A stretch of 64,000 bases of DNA from Erythrocercus mccallii (GCA_013397435.1 VZRG01000264.1:62001-126000), one strand, 5' to 3'. Positions 1 through 14,200 are shown, counted from the first letter of the stretch. Notes: generated from the letters alone by a model not told the origin. Program-made: numbers and translations.

Positions 1-633
1 TGCAGAAGGACCTCAGCAGGCTGGAGAGATGGGCAGAGGAGAACTGCCTGAAATCAACATCAGCAAATGCAGGCTCCTGCACCTGGGCAGGAATAACCCC
101 ATGGACCAGCAGAGACTGAGGGCTGAGCTGCTGGGAGGCAGCTCTGTGGAGAAGGACCTGGGGGTGCTGGTGGACAACAAAGTGTCCCTGAGCCAGCAGT
201 GTGTCCTTGTGGCCAAGGAGGCCAGTGGGATCCTGAGCTGCATTAGGAGGAGCATTGGCAGCAGGTCGAGGGAGGGGATCCTGCCCCTCTACTCAGCCCT
301 GGTGAGCCTCACCTGGAGTGCTGTGTCCAGTTCTGGGCTCCTCAGGACAAGAAAGACAGGGAGCTATTGGTTGGATCCAGTGAAGGGCAACAAAGATGAT
401 GATGACGATGGGACTGGAACATCCCTCTTACAAGGAAAGGCTGAGGGAGTTGGGCCTGTTCAGCCTCAAGAAGAGTCAAGGGATCTCATCAGTGTCTGTC
501 AGTATCTGAAGGGAGAATGTCATAGGATGGATCCAGACACTTCTAGGTGGTCCCTGGAGATACTCAAGAACTGCCTGGACACAATCCTGTGCCATGTGCT
601 CTAGGATGACCTTGCTTGAGAAGGGAGGTTTAT
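1..633 (+). mobile_element. CR1 LINE, 3' part (ORF2 C-terminus and 3' UTR), cut by the window edge
   Basis: In the + direction the sequence encodes the C-terminal end of a CR1 reverse-transcriptase polyprotein (KCRLLHLGRNNPM..., EKDLGVLVDNKVSLSQQC..., SREGILPLYSAL). A frame stays open over much of 29-604, though it breaks from the true ORF2 frame in places. The tail ends in the usual CR1 3' UTR motif GTGCTCTAGGATGACC and then decays after about 630. The 5' portion lies left of the window. It lacks an intact ORF2 and should be immobile. Confidence 0.9.
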
Positions 634-3091
634 CCACTGTGGACAAATGTATTGCATAATCTGTAGTAAAATTGGAAATAAGACTCCTAATATCTTAGGT
701 TAAAATAATATTAACTGTGCTTACCCAGTCACAGAATCTTTTTTAAACATTACCACCAGATGGCAATCTAACATAAAGTTTTGATCATTGATGAAGGAGG
801 TTTTGAGATACTGTTCTTTCCTTATTTTGCTTTAAGTAGCACTGAATTTGCTTAGAAAGCCACTGAACTAGGCCTTACAAGAAATATTGATACTATGCTA
901 TGAATTCTGAAACATTATATAGTACTCTTTATGCTTTCATATAGAGATGGCATCAAAGGGGGTTTTTTTGTTTTTAAAAATTGAGGAAATCTTTGACCAG
1001 GATCCTACATTTTCCACATGAAAATTTAATGCAATTCCTCTAGACTGAAAGACAATCCAAACAATAATAAAAAAAAACCAACAAAAAACTAGAAAAACCC
1101 AAATAAAAAGACAAAATGATAACATAAAAAATCCCAGAAGCAAAGAAAGAACTTTTTTATTGGATATTCACAGAAGTAGTTTTCTCTTTGGTGAATGAAA
1201 TGTTCACCTGTTTAAGCACCTAATGTTCATGAACTGAACAAGGAGCTGACTGCTGAAGATATTCAACATAATGAATTTGAATAGTTTTGTGACGTTTTTG
1301 TAAAGAAAACTTTTTTTTTCTTTTAATGGCATTTTAAAACTTGTATTTGTGCATGGTTTTTGTACTTAGGAGGCACATAAAGAATGCAGAGATGTGACAG
1401 TCTTTTAAGCAGCACCTAATTTTTAGCACTAGGGCCTGTAATTATCAGTGGAGAATATAGTTCTGATTCCTCACCCAACTGACTCCTTGGTAACTGGTAT
1501 TATCTGTACTTTTTAAAATGTCAGCATGCATGTATTACCATTGCAGGTTTTGTAATATCTTCTGCTTGGTATTTGATTCATCTTTGATTGGGCATGTTAA
1601 GTCAATCTTCATAAAGGTAAAGTACACACAACAAAAGTTTTTTACAGGTTGTTCAGATTATTCATTTTTTACAGAGTGATAATTGTTTATTTTGTTTTTT
1701 TAATATCCACCTTACTATTTGATTGTCAGGCTACTGCTACTATAAAAATTCTATCCTACAATCAAGTGAAGAGTCAAGTCAGCCTGAATCTCTCAGTGAG
1801 AGGGGAGAGCTTATGCTGAAGTATAACCAGCCTACATGTTTGTAATGAAAACTGAAAGGAAGTTTTCCTTATATTTTGTTTGTGGAAAAATCCTTCTGAT
1901 ATCTTTAAAGTATGAGCTCTGTCCAGAGTGTGTTTAGGAGCAAAAGTGCTAAATTACAGATTGAGGATTGCTTGGGATGAATAGAGTATCATAAAACACA
2001 CAAGTGGTCACAATTCAGGTTATTGGACGTGTGGCTTACACAGGGGAATGCTGCACTTTACAATCATATCCAGTAAAGCAGAGTGACTGTGCATTTATAT
2101 ATACATATATATACCTCTACACATAGATATATATACATGTATATACTGTGTGCCATCATCACAGCCAGATCTCAGTCTTGTAGCAATGAGGAAGTCCTAG
2201 ATAGAAAACACATGTTGAGGAGACATGGATCTCATTATGATATAGTAGGTGAATAATTTTCTCCTTAAATATATTGCAGAAAAAAACCCTAGGGAGCAAA
2301 GGTACTATGCAATGGTTTTGCATTAGAGTTGACAATTTTAAAAAGAGGAAATCTAAGAAAAATCTTTTGTTTATTATGGCAGGATATTGTTTCTCAGAAC
2401 AATGCATGGAAAACTTGGTAAAGATGAATATCAAACAATAGAGGAACTTACGAACAAACCCCCAAACCACTGGTTTGACATGAATCAGAATTTTACCTAA
2501 TCTCTGTTATAATGCTCAAGGTATTCCCAATATTCCTTTTTTTTCATATGCTTTGTCTGTTGTTCAAAGAAATATCCTAGCATGTTAATATCTGCTTAAA
2601 GGAAAAAAATTGGCAACCTCTCTATCTGTCTTATTAGGAGTTGCAGAGCTAGATCTCTACAGCTATCTTTATTAACTGATATAAATATATTATTTTACTC
2701 CAAATTTTCTCCATTCCATAGGAAGCATTTTTTATGGAATACTCCAGCATATGAGGAAAACAATTGAAAAGATATATATTTCCCCCCTTTTCATTTGATT
2801 TAGGTGGATTAATCTCAGCTTTGCAGGTTCAGAACTTACTATCTGGAAATCTTGTTGCATAACTGAAATAAAATTTGGCCAGCAGATATACTAAATGACA
2901 TTGATTTCTATTTGTGAAGGCAATTCAGCACTTACACTTATTTTCTCAGGTTTTTAGTTATTTCTTGCCTATAATCTTTCAAAGTGAAGTAGTATGCTTG
3001 AAAAGTTGTTTCATTTAAGATGTTACAGAAAAGCTGTTCTTACATGTGTAGATTTTGTCATGCATTATCTATCAAATCCATTGTGGATATA
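634..3091. other. Upstream intergenic DNA, no gene seen
   Basis: AT-rich unique-looking sequence with no coding pattern or identifiable repeat. It contains a degenerate TA-rich microsatellite at about 2095-2146. The short open frames here have no family resemblance. Confidence 0.6.
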
Positions 3092-3178
3092 ATGGAATCA
3101 TAGAATGGTTTGGGTTGGAAGGGTCCTTAAAAATCATCTAGTTCCAACACCCATCTTCACCTACTCTGGTCAAGGAAA
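3092..3178 (-). mobile_element. CR1 LINE 3'-tail fragment
   Basis: The stretch ATCATAGAATGGTTTGGGTTGGAAGGG with following ATCATCTAGTTCCAACAC is the reverse complement of the last ~85 bases of a CR1 element, where elements end in ATTCTATGATT-type repeats. Only the extreme 3' end is present, as expected from 5' truncation. Confidence 0.85.
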
Positions 3179-4959
3179 TCTTCCCCTAGAACGTAAAATA
3201 GAAAAAAAAATATAAGTGTATGGATAAGCATGTGTCAATGCCTGCTCTTTTCAATAAAATCTCTTGGGGGCACACTTTGGTTTTGGGCAAATGTTCCCCA
3301 CTTCTCAGAGTTTTTTTTTTTTTGGAATAACAGTGAGGAAGATCTGTTATGATATGTGCTTTTTATTGATGAGGAATGAGATAAAACATTGATCCCAAGA
3401 TGGCTGGAGTTAAAATAAACGCGACAAAAGAGTCCCAAACAAAAAAAAATGGATGTTCAAATGCCAACCATATCAGTTTTCTGGCACTTCAGAGAAACAT
3501 TTTTCTGCCACATTGCCTTTCCCTTGCGCAAAGCTCTTTTTCTTCCTGACAAGATCCAACAAAAAATGCGGGGTGGGGAAAAGTGAGTGGATGGACTGGC
3601 AGAGAGAGCCTGTATGACTACACAAACTAAAGGTTTCTGAGTTGCTTTTGACCTGAAATCACCTGTTGCTGAGTAATGTGAATGGCATTATTTTTGGATT
3701 AATTTTCTCAGGGTAATAAGACAGAGTGAAATAAAACATTTGCCAAAGAGTTCTGCCCATCAAGGAGAGAAAATCTTGGGTACCTTATTTTCTGGCTTGT
3801 GACTATGCTTATTTTAATTAGAGCAAAATCAGAATACCATTAATTTGGGGGGGCAGAAGGGCAGTCTGCATTGGGTTCTGTGTCCAGAGGACAGTTGTCC
3901 ATAAATTATTAGCTTGTGGGCACAGAGTATGTAGTTTCAGTTTTCAGTGTGCCACACTTGTTCTTGTGACCCTAGGAAAGATATTGTTCCCTTATTGTAC
4001 CTATGTTTTCCTTTGTAAATCATAAATATGTTCTTCTTGAGAAAAAGACTGTATGCATATGGTAGTCTGTGAGGGAATGTATTGAGTAAAACAGGGACTG
4101 CACAAAGTTTGGGTAATTCTGTTCAGGGGTTGAGTGTAGGGGTAAGCTGTGTTTGCAATCTTATCACAAGATTCAAGATCACACAGTGGATGGCTGGCTA
4201 GAGCCTCCTCAGTGCTTTCTTCTGTTTTCTTGCGTCCTTTTTGTTTTACTCCCTTCACTTAATTAAATTTTGTTCTAGTGCTGATCTATATTTTCCCTTC
4301 ATTAGATGCTCATATTGAAGTAATAAATAATAATTTTCATTAATTACAGATTTCTTCATTATTGAACTAGAATTTAAAGTTATTTTAAGGTTTTTTTAAC
4401 ATAATTGTGTTATGGATTATGGATTCTGAAGTAAATATGTATCATGTTCTATAAATATTCAGGTGTAGTTCTGAAAAGGTACAGATAAAGCCCTTGAAGT
4501 CCTTAGGATATAGGTATAAATACCATGTAAAGGGATAGCACAAATAACTACACATAGTTGGTTCAGATCATGAAGTCGTCTTGGAAATCAGATTTGCAGC
4601 TGCTTATGCAGAGAATCAAGAAATGGAAATTATTGTAAACTAGCTGAAAATACCTGCTGTCAAAATCATCTTGTCCTGTGATCATCAGAATTACATCCTT
4701 CTGCTGCATAATCAGTAGCTTCAGATTTGCTGAATTTAATACATTTCACTTCAAAATTGGCTATCCTGATCTGTGAAAATGGAAGCTCAAGCTCTGCTTT
4801 TATTAACACTTCACCATTATTGTTTTTCTGCCCAGACAGTATCTGGAGGGGAAAAAAATCAACACCTAGTGATGCATATAATGCTTCCTGCAATACCTTA
4901 ACTGTAGGGGGTTTTGCCTCCAGGGCAGAGAGAAAAGGGAGAGAATTGCCTGCTATGAG
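3179..4959. other. Intergenic DNA upstream of the RYR3 promoter
   Basis: No repeat, RNA gene or coding exon is recognised. The sequence becomes slightly richer in G+C after about 4850. Distal promoter elements could lie here, but none stands out. Confidence 0.55.
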
Positions 4960-5152
4960 CTGGAAAAGCAGCGCAGTTGGCTCTGGCAGTGAGGGGGTTG
5001 ACTGACAGTCTGCAGTGCAGTGGAGTTAGCTGAGCTCCCTATATGGCTGTGGATTAGCTATATGCTAATACTGATAGGAGAGGAGCAGTACAGAGCGCAG
5101 TGAGCTGACGGTGGAGGCGATCAGCCTCAGCAGAGCTGACTCCTCAAGAGCC
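4960..5152 (+). promoter_or_regulatory. RYR3: Presumptive RYR3 core promoter and 5' UTR
   Basis: This is inferred from position directly upstream of the start codon. Visible elements are an E-box CAGTTG at 4974-4979, a CArG-like box CCCTATATGG at 5037-5046 (one mismatch to CC(A/T)6GG), an overlapping TATA-like TATATG at 5040-5045, and an inverted repeat TTAGC-TATAT-GCTAA at 5054-5068. If TATATG acts as a TATA box, transcription would start near 5070 and give an ATG-free 5' UTR of about 80 bases. The sequence is only moderately GC-rich, with few CpG, and does not look like a CpG island. The transcription start is a guess; an additional 5' non-coding exon cannot be excluded. Confidence 0.5.
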
Positions 5153-5203
5153 ATGGCTGAAGGGGGTGAAGGAGGGGAAGATGAAATACAGTTCCTACGA
5201 ACT
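5153..5203 (+). CDS. RYR3: RYR3 coding exon 1 (residues 1-17)
   Basis: The ATG at 5153 has a strong Kozak context (G at -3, G at +4), and no other ATG lies between the likely transcription start near 5070 and this codon. The exon encodes the acidic start MAEGGEGGEDEIQFLRT, the conserved entry into the RyR N-terminal domain. It ends in ACT and is followed by a consensus donor GTGAGT at 5204, phase 0. If intron 1 were retained, the frame would stop at TAG 5222-5224. The first half of the exon is almost pure purine. Confidence 0.96.
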
Positions 5204-8200
5204 GTGAGTATCTGCTTTTTATAGGTCATGTAGTACATGATTTTGTGCCTCATGTCTATTTCTTTTCTGTTGTATTAAAAATAAAGTGTTATTTCTGTGC
5301 TAGGCTTTGCCAAATGGCAGACTTGATTTAGTCAGTGGATAAAAGAAAGCAAGAATAAGAGCTTTAATAGCATCATGCATTCTCGGTGTGTTCTTCCCTA
5401 AATCTGCTCAATAGCCAGTTTGGTATAAGGAGACCTATTTCCGCTGTAATCCCCTGTGTTTGAAGCGTCCTCGTCAACTTTGTACTTGGGTTTCTAAATG
5501 TAGCATGCCAAATATGTGACCTCTGAAACTTCTGTCTGGGTTAGATTTCACTGACATTAACAGAAGCTTTACAAATAGGAGTGCCTTAAAATGATGAATA
5601 AACCAAGCAAGCCCCTGATGACCTCTTCTGATAAACATGCACACAGAAGCACACTTTCGTGTAGAGAATACCAACAGATGTTGAAGTCAGGGTTCTGCAA
5701 ATGTTTTGGGGTCTTTTCTCTACTTAAAAGAAGCTTATCTTTAAAGGACATAAGCATTTCTTTGGGAAGGGGTGTTAATTAGTGAAATAACCTCCACCTG
5801 GTGTAATTTTCTATAAAGAGCCCTCACACCATTCTTTCCTAAAGCTTTACACAAATCTAGTATGACAACTAATTTGGACTTTTAAGCAAGTAGTGTACAT
5901 GCATTAATTTTTGGGAAGAGGATAACATCCTTTTCATGTCTCATCTTGTCTCCTTATTTTCACCCTGCATGACTAAGAGTGTGTTGTTGTGTAACTAGCA
6001 TGGAATAACTGCTATTAAATGTGTGTATTTCCTCCTCTTTCCATGCTATCTTTACTTTGCATTTATCACAAATAATGTTCCAGAAACAAGCTCCTCTAGA
6101 GCTGATTCAACTTTAAAAGGATAAGTCACAAAAATAAAACATGCTAAGTTCCCAAAGTAAGAAATTGCAAGATTGATTTGTGAGAGGCTTGGGTAAGTTA
6201 TTTACGGGAAATAAAGGTTGGAGTGGATGGCTGCTGCTATAAGTTGTTTAGGTGTGATGAAGTATCATTAGCAATCCTAAGCCTCAGAGAATTTCATGGA
6301 GGGGGGGATGGATAATGACAATGAAAAATTTTTTCCAGCATTTGTCCTCTCCACTACACTTTTTAGAGGTATATATTTTAGCACATTACTCCAGCCTTTA
6401 ATCTGAGACTGGAGCTTTAAATGTGTATCCTTCATCCTTTCACTTTCTAGGATGTTGCCTTGACTGAACAGCTATCCTCAGTGACGGAGTCAGAAGATTT
6501 GCCCTTTCATAGGTGGCCTGTGTGTGCTACATGAGATGGCAATTTCTGCTGCTGTGATACTTTCTCATGCTAGAGTAACTCTAGTGCACTTCTTTCCAAT
6601 GGTTAAAATAAAGTGCCAAATAGAGGTGTGGGCCAAAAATGGAAATAGCAAAGGGGAGACTATACAGAGGTGTTCCTTCCACGTAGTGCAAGGAAATCTT
6701 CTACAGGGGAGAGGATGGACTGGATTTCTGTCTTGGAAGTTCTAGCTACTTCTTCCTCTAAACAATCATATCAGTTACTGCTGTCTCCTCTCCATTATAA
6801 AACTTCCTTCACCTTCATGGGAAAGGGATGAATTGTTGTTAATATACTGAGAAAGGAAACATTAGGTACTGAGTTCTACAGTGAGATACACCTTCCGTAC
6901 ACATTTCTTACATCTTTTATTGCTGCTTAAACAGTGTTTGTGCTTACAAACATGAAGTACAGTAGTCCTTAAGAACTCTTCCAGTGAAATTGTTAATCAA
7001 TTAGGATCATCTCCAAATCAAAATATTTTTTGGGAATTTGGATTTCTACTGAATGTTTCAGCTTCTACTGAAGCTGAATCTTCCTTTGAAAATATTGATA
7101 TCCCTATTTTTATTTTTGAGTCTTTAGAGAGAGTAAGATATTTTAGGGTCCTGAGGATAGCACTTTCTTTTTTAGGTGCAAAATAAGATTAGATGTCTTT
7201 TCATTCAAAGATATCATACAGTATTTTTGAAAGAGTAAGAGAATCAACTCTTAAAAATCTGCTTAAATTATTGTTTGTCATCTTAAAGACAAATGTCCTT
7301 TTTGCCTCACGTTTACATTCTCTCCTCATATAAAAGGTCAAGAGGCTTGTTAATGCATGATGATGAATTTGTATTTGTTTCTATGAGCAGCAACTTGTGG
7401 GCACATTTATACGATTTGGTGGAAATCTTTTTACTGTCACTTTCTGTTCCAAAACATTCCTTATATTTGATTAGTTTGGCAGCAGTGGGAATGCGAAACA
7501 CCTAAAGAACATATTCCAGAGAGGATAACAACATTATCATTGTTCTAGTAGTAGTAGTATGTCTTCAGTACTCATTTCAAATATGTCCCAATGCTTGTGT
7601 AAAGCCTTTACATGTAATGACAGCATTTAGGTGTTATTTATACAGTGTAATTTCTGTTCTGAATTTTTCCCTGACTTCTAAGTTCAGTACAAACATAAAT
7701 AAATATATAAGCACACATATTTTTTTCTTACACTGCTACCCTGTTATTGTGTCTTTGTTATGAAATCTTTGGTGTTTTCTTTCTTGCAATAGTGCCTGGA
7801 ATTGTTTGTCTATTTTTCTAGTTGGTGGCTTCCTTCTGGTTTTGACTCTGGATATTCAGTGTGTTAGGTGTGGAAGGGAGAAGCAAATCACCTGTTGCAT
7901 GTGTGTAAAATGCACTACTGCTGTGTTTAATTTCTCATTTCTTTAGATGATTTTCCCATATTGTTTGTTTGTTACCATCTCCTAATGTAATAGAAATCAA
8001 TGTAGCTGACATTATGCAGTGTTAGGTGAGAATACATATGGTAACCTGTGCTGTTTTGAGACAATATACTGAATGATATAGAAAGAGCCTTGTTGTCCTC
8101 TAATGTAAATGAGTGAGTGTAAATAATTCTCATTTGAGCCTTTCCTAGCTACGGGGAATTTAATGCTATGAAAAATTGAATAAGTCCTCTCCTCTCTGGA

Positions 8201-11200
8201 AGTTATTCACAAGTTGCCACTGCTGCTGAATTTGTCAAATATGAGGTAGTCTCTGTCTTGGAACAAAGAGCTTTTGCCTCCTTCCATTAGAAATACTGTA
8301 ACAGTAACAGTAACAAGAAGTGTCACCCTGTCCAAAGCACTTTAAATGTAATGAAGCATATCAAAGTCATTTGCCATGTTAGAATCCAAATTATGGTGGC
8401 AACACTAGTTAATAGGTCTATTGCTTTGCTATTTTTCCTGAAATTCATGCTATTAATGGAAAGTGTTTCTCCTTATTTTAATATAAATACCTTTCTTTTT
8501 TTTTTTGAGATGATTAATCATTAGTCAACAAAGTTCTGCCTCATTTTCTGTAAATCTAAATAGTGTTTGTGCTGGTGTGTCTGGGCATAAGTGTACATAT
8601 CCCTTTGTGCGTGTGTCTATGTCTGTGTGATTCTTTCCCCAGTTGGTAACTAGTCCTTCATTTCTGAGACAAAGGCCTTATCAATTGATTCTTCATTAAC
8701 TTTTGTTCTTTTAACAGCTTCTCTCAAAGACTTAACTGTAAGTGTTCTGATAAGCGTCTCCAATCACTATCTAAAAATTTATGCATAGGAATGGGAAGCT
8801 GTTTTCTTCCATAGACTGAGTGTAGTTATATGTTATACTTAAATAGCAAAATACTGTTGTTACAAAGACACAGAAAAGAATATTTGGATTTTTTTTCAAA
8901 ATCTAGTACATGTATGTAAATTTACACAATGAGTTTACAGATATTTTTAGGATCATTTGTGTATAGAGTTGCTGCTCAGAATCAAGGCAATTGAGCAGCT
9001 CATACACATATTTATTTGTGGATACACATTCCATCTATACTTCTTGAAAATGAGGTCTTCTGTTCAGATGTTACAAATGAGATGGGAAGTAATCTCAGTT
9101 TTACAATATGAAGTGTCAGGTATAGGGTGAATTAGATCTTCCTATTTTCCTCCAATCATTTACACTGTTGCCAAATATAAATATAAAAAGTGATTATATC
9201 ATGCTTCTTAAATACTATTTTAAGAGTTCTACTAAATAATTTCAGTTTATCAGGGATTAGTGTGGCATAAAACTAGGTTTTTTTAGATGCGTCTAATACA
9301 TGTTGTTTCGTCAAATCTGTGTTCCAAGTGGTGTATCTCTAGTGACATAACAAAGAGCATATGAAGTGGAGATATGAAAATAATTGTTCCTTAATAGTTC
9401 CACTTTATATCTAATAGTTATGCTACTAACTGCATGCTGATATTCTGTAGCACAGATCTCTGTGGTTTGATTCAGTAAAGTACAGATATCTCCTATAAAA
9501 TACCCACCTGACCAATACTTGTAAACAAATATATTGGAAAAATTGGTCCAAATACAAAACAATAATGGAAGATATTTCTGGAGAGAAGTCTTTAGGAGTG
9601 CTTAATTAAAAACTGGGAAAATGTGGAAATTGGTTGCAGTGAGTTGTGCATGAGTTTATAGAAAAGTATAGAAAGGATAAGTAATGCCTTGAGATCAAAT
9701 CAGTGGAATCTTCCTGATGCCCTTTTTAAGGGAGCTGGCACAAATTCTGTGTGCTTTTTGAACAGCTGTGTGTATTCCACTGAATTGTTTTCAAATTAAT
9801 TAGAACATTTTGTCTATTGTCACTGAAATACGCTGCAATTCATGACGCAGCAGTTCATTAGTCAGTCAACTCCTTTCCAAAAAGGGGTAAAAATGAAGAA
9901 TAATGTATAAAATTTGAATTACTTCTGAGAGCTGGTGTGTGTTAGCAGTTCAGTTATTCTTGAGTTAAATATTTCTGTATCTGTTTATCTATTTATCTCT
10001 GTGCACTAAATCTCCCCCTTCTGATCCTATTGCTGCTGTTGTGTAGCAGTCCATACTTAAAAGACTTTTAAGTAGTACTACAAAAGTTATGCGACAAACA
10101 AAACAAAAACTACACCATGTTTCCTCCTCTCTTTAAAAAGAGTCCTTCAAAGAGACTTGTTTTGTGTTCTTAAAGTTCAGGCTATCACCAGTACAACTAT
10201 TCACAATTGCTCTTACTTTCCTTAATTTCCTATCATGGAAATCATACTTAATGTGGTAAATTTATCCTGAATTATGTTCCTAAGAACTTGTACTGTCCTT
10301 CTTTGTAAATAATGTTGCTCAGTTTATTTTCACTCATTCAGCTGCCACCTTTACTTCCTGCATGTGTTCTCAACTTCATGAATATTTTTGCCCAGTCTGT
10401 CACTATAGACAAAACTAGTCATGGTCATTCTTTGCTTAGCACTATTTCCCTGCTGAAAGTAGGATCATATTAAGGACAGATTTAGAATATGATAAAATTT
10501 CCAGTGCATCATGTGCTGTGATATGCTGTGTTTACTTTTTATTAAATAATAAATCTTGTGCAGTTAATTGCAACTTCTTTTCAAGACAGAATTTTAAGAA
10601 AATGGTCTACTATAGTATAAAGACAACAGTTGTTGCTTCAGGCTGTAGAGTGTGTCTTTTTTTTTAACCTCCAAACATATTGGAGTAGTTGCTTGATATC
10701 TATGTCAGCCTTTCAATTAATTTGTAATAATTTCTCTATTGGAGTGAAATAAATGTGAATGCATATTTTAGGCTCCTGACATGAAATAATTCTTTGCACC
10801 ATGTTTAGATGGAAAGGGAAGTGTTTCAGCAATTTGGTATCTCTGATTTAATGAAAGTTGTTTGAAGTTTATAAAAAAACCCAGCTGTAATAAATAATCT
10901 GGGAAAAATGCATTTTCTGGGTAATGACGTATTGGAAGACTACATCAGGTAAAGGAGAGCAGAAAGAGGAAAGGGCAAGTAGAGCTTTTGCAGATAAAAC
11001 AGTGAACAATGAAGACTTGACGCATGATTAATCAAAGGTGAAGGTGGATCTCTTTTCATCAAACTGAACGTAGTTGAGGTAGGAATACACTTCCAAAAGT
11101 GTATTGACACTTTGGACTGACATTGCTCTTGAGATGGTACATTGTTTGGTTGGTTTCCTTGAGATATTTCTTGTTTTATTAGCATGGATCTATAGAGTAG

Positions 11201-14200
11201 GTAGTTATCCTATTTTTCCTACAAGGATGTAGATCAGTAAAGTTTGGAGATGCTCTGTAAAACACTATATAATCACAGTACATGTGTGTATGATATATGT
11301 ATGGATATATATCATCATATCATATCATATCATATCATATCATATCATATCATATCATATCAATCATCATCAATGGGATATATGTAATTATATCTAACAA
11401 GTTGTACTTTAACAACCTGTTTCATATTAGACCAGTCTGCATCAGTTGAAATCAAAGCAACATTGTACTACATGAACTCAGTACTACTGAGTTCTACTAC
11501 TCCACTGCTTCTTTCTACAGCACAAATTTTAAAAATGTTGCTTCAAAAAGAAATCAGTGCATATACTACAATGTTACAAATCCAGTGTATTGTTAGAAAA
11601 TACTTGTGAGATTGAATGTGTTCATGATTCGTTTGACCTCTAGGATAGATCTAACTGACTCCTTGTTAGTTTCTTTTCCTTTTTTTTTTCTTCTCTGAGG
11701 GTATTTGATGTTGATGCAATCCTGCAGAAATAACGTCAAATTTGTTACAGTCAAGCAAAGCTCTTCAATATTGCCTTAGAATGTTACTATGTGAAAAGCC
11801 TTTTGATAAGATTTGTGACCATGTAATAATCTTAAATTAATAACTAAGCATATATTTGCCTGTTTCCTCCTAGCCACACTGGTGGTTGTTGTAGAGATTT
11901 GTCTTCTGCTCGTTCTCTGCTTTTTGGTGTCTAAATGGGAATTCATATCTTCAGGAACAAATAGTAATTTGTTATGCATTTTTATAGAATGCAGTAAGTA
12001 GGTTCTCTGATCTCTAGTCCCATGCCATTCTAACTGGATATGATTCATATTGAAATTCAACAGCGAATATTGCCTCTTCTCAGTTCCCATGGCAGTGCTG
12101 TGACCACATGGCCAAATGCTGCCAGGTGCATTAGCTACACATTCCAAAAATTGAAACAGAGTTGCAAGCATGGAGGAGATGAAAAACAAAATTGGCGCAC
12201 AGTTATTTTGAAGATATTGAATTCACTAAGAGGACACTTATTATTTAAAAGTTCTGTGCCTCTTGACTTCATACACAAAATGTACATTTTCCCAAATGAC
12301 ACATAATAACAGCCCAGCTATATAGTAAGCACAGATGTCTGTAGACAGTAAAATTAACATCTCAATTAAAAAAACCCAATTGGTAACATAAAAACACTTT
12401 GAAAGATTCAGAAAGAAAACATCAGGTATTAATGTATGCCTCAATGAGTACTTTGGTTTATTTTCTCAATATAGAAGTTTTAAATTTATATTCTGTCTTT
12501 AATATCATCACAATATCACCAGACCGTTCCTTCTGTCTATAACTTAGTAGGATATAGTAGTTTTGGTGCTGGAAGATCTAAAACTGTGTACCAGATGCTT
12601 TAAGAGATGTGCTTGGGTAACTTCTAGAAACAAGTCCTCTGAAAATTATGGTGGTGTTCTGAAGTGCAAATGGCAAATATGTGACACCTCAGGGTGCGTC
12701 TAAAGTACTTCAGGATTGGGATATGCATTGGAATTACAAAAGCCTATAGGGAAATTGAGTTCTGCTCGATCTGCTTTTGGTAGTGTCTCAGTGTCTCGGT
12801 ATGAGGCACACAGAGCTGTTGATTGTCAGTCATTGCACCTGCTGCCAGTCAACTCTCAGTCTCCACAGACGGGGTTCAGCTGTAAATAGGAGCTGATGAC
12901 CAGTCTGTAACCGCCCTTGTCCAGTTCCCTCTTCTGGCACATCCATGGGGAGGAATGTCAGCTACCGTCAGCAGAAGTAACAGTAGAGACATCAGCGACA
13001 TAAGGTGAAAGATTCAGTAGTAACATCAAGTTTGTTCTTTCTACTGGGCTTTTATCCAAATAAGCAAGTGCTAGTTCCTCAGTGAGCTGAGTAGTCAGCG
13101 CACGCCTGAGCTGTTTTTAGTCCACAGCAAATATCTCAGCCAGTCTTGAGTATTTCAGCTACTTCAGCACTCAACCATGTTCTCTAATACCTTGTGCCAG
13201 AAAACCAACTTCCTTTGACACAATTGCAACAATTTGAAATCTCTTCAATAACAAAGTAATACAGAAGAATTACAACTTAAGTAAAATATTTTAAAATTAT
13301 TTGTACAAAAAATAGAATTTCAACTTGCAAATTGAAGCACCTTTTAAACAGAAGATGCAGAATTAATTTACAGCACTGGAAGTTTTACATGCATGCGAAC
13401 TACATCAGCAGTATAACTTAAAAATGGGAGTACAAGGATCATCAAGGCTAGAATACATGCTAGTGCTAGTGTCACAAATGACTCACTAGAATGCTCAAGG
13501 TCAAATGAGTCCTATTTCCCAGGACTACATCTGATGCTCATTGACTTCACTGCCTCATCTTTTCTGTATATCGAAAATTCTCAGGAGACTTATACACCTG
13601 ATACATATTAAAGATACTTAATGTCAGTAGTTTTATAATTTGGAAGCTGATGAAGAATGTATAGAAATATTGATACAGTTAGTTAACATTTTAACTAAAA
13701 AAAATTAACCCTCACCTGTCAGTATTAAACTCCAAGTTACCAGCCTGTCTTCTCAAGCGCATATCCATTTCTGTTGCACTTTGCAAGAGATCAAAGTCAA
13801 CAGACATAATAATTTCTTTGCAGCCAAAGCTGGGAAAAGTAGAGTTTAGAATTTGGAAGAGCTCAGTCTGATCATGTACATTATGCTTGCATGTGTAACC
13901 TTTTTGTGAAGGTAACAAGGTAACCTACTTTGTGAGGAATATTTACAGGACAAAAGATTCTTTGATGCATTCATATTGACCATTACAGGACTAAATGCTA
14001 ATAAGGATTTACAAGATCTCATTTTCTGATTTGTCTGTGGAAAGTTAATGTTGGTTGTGTACCAAACCTTTATTAAGATCTTTGCATTTTTCCTTTATTT
14101 TATGAACTACTTTGATGTTGGGGAGGATGAGGCAGGAAAGCCCTACAAATATGATTGCTTGGCAAGAGATTCTAAGAGTGTAAAACCTGCAGGAGAAATA

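Noticed and set aside
4727..5005. 92-codon frame just upstream of RYR3
   Set aside because: It stops before the RYR3 start, runs through the presumptive promoter and has no family resemblance.
11776..12189. 137-codon minus-strand open frame
   Set aside because: No recognisable motif; probably chance in intronic sequence.
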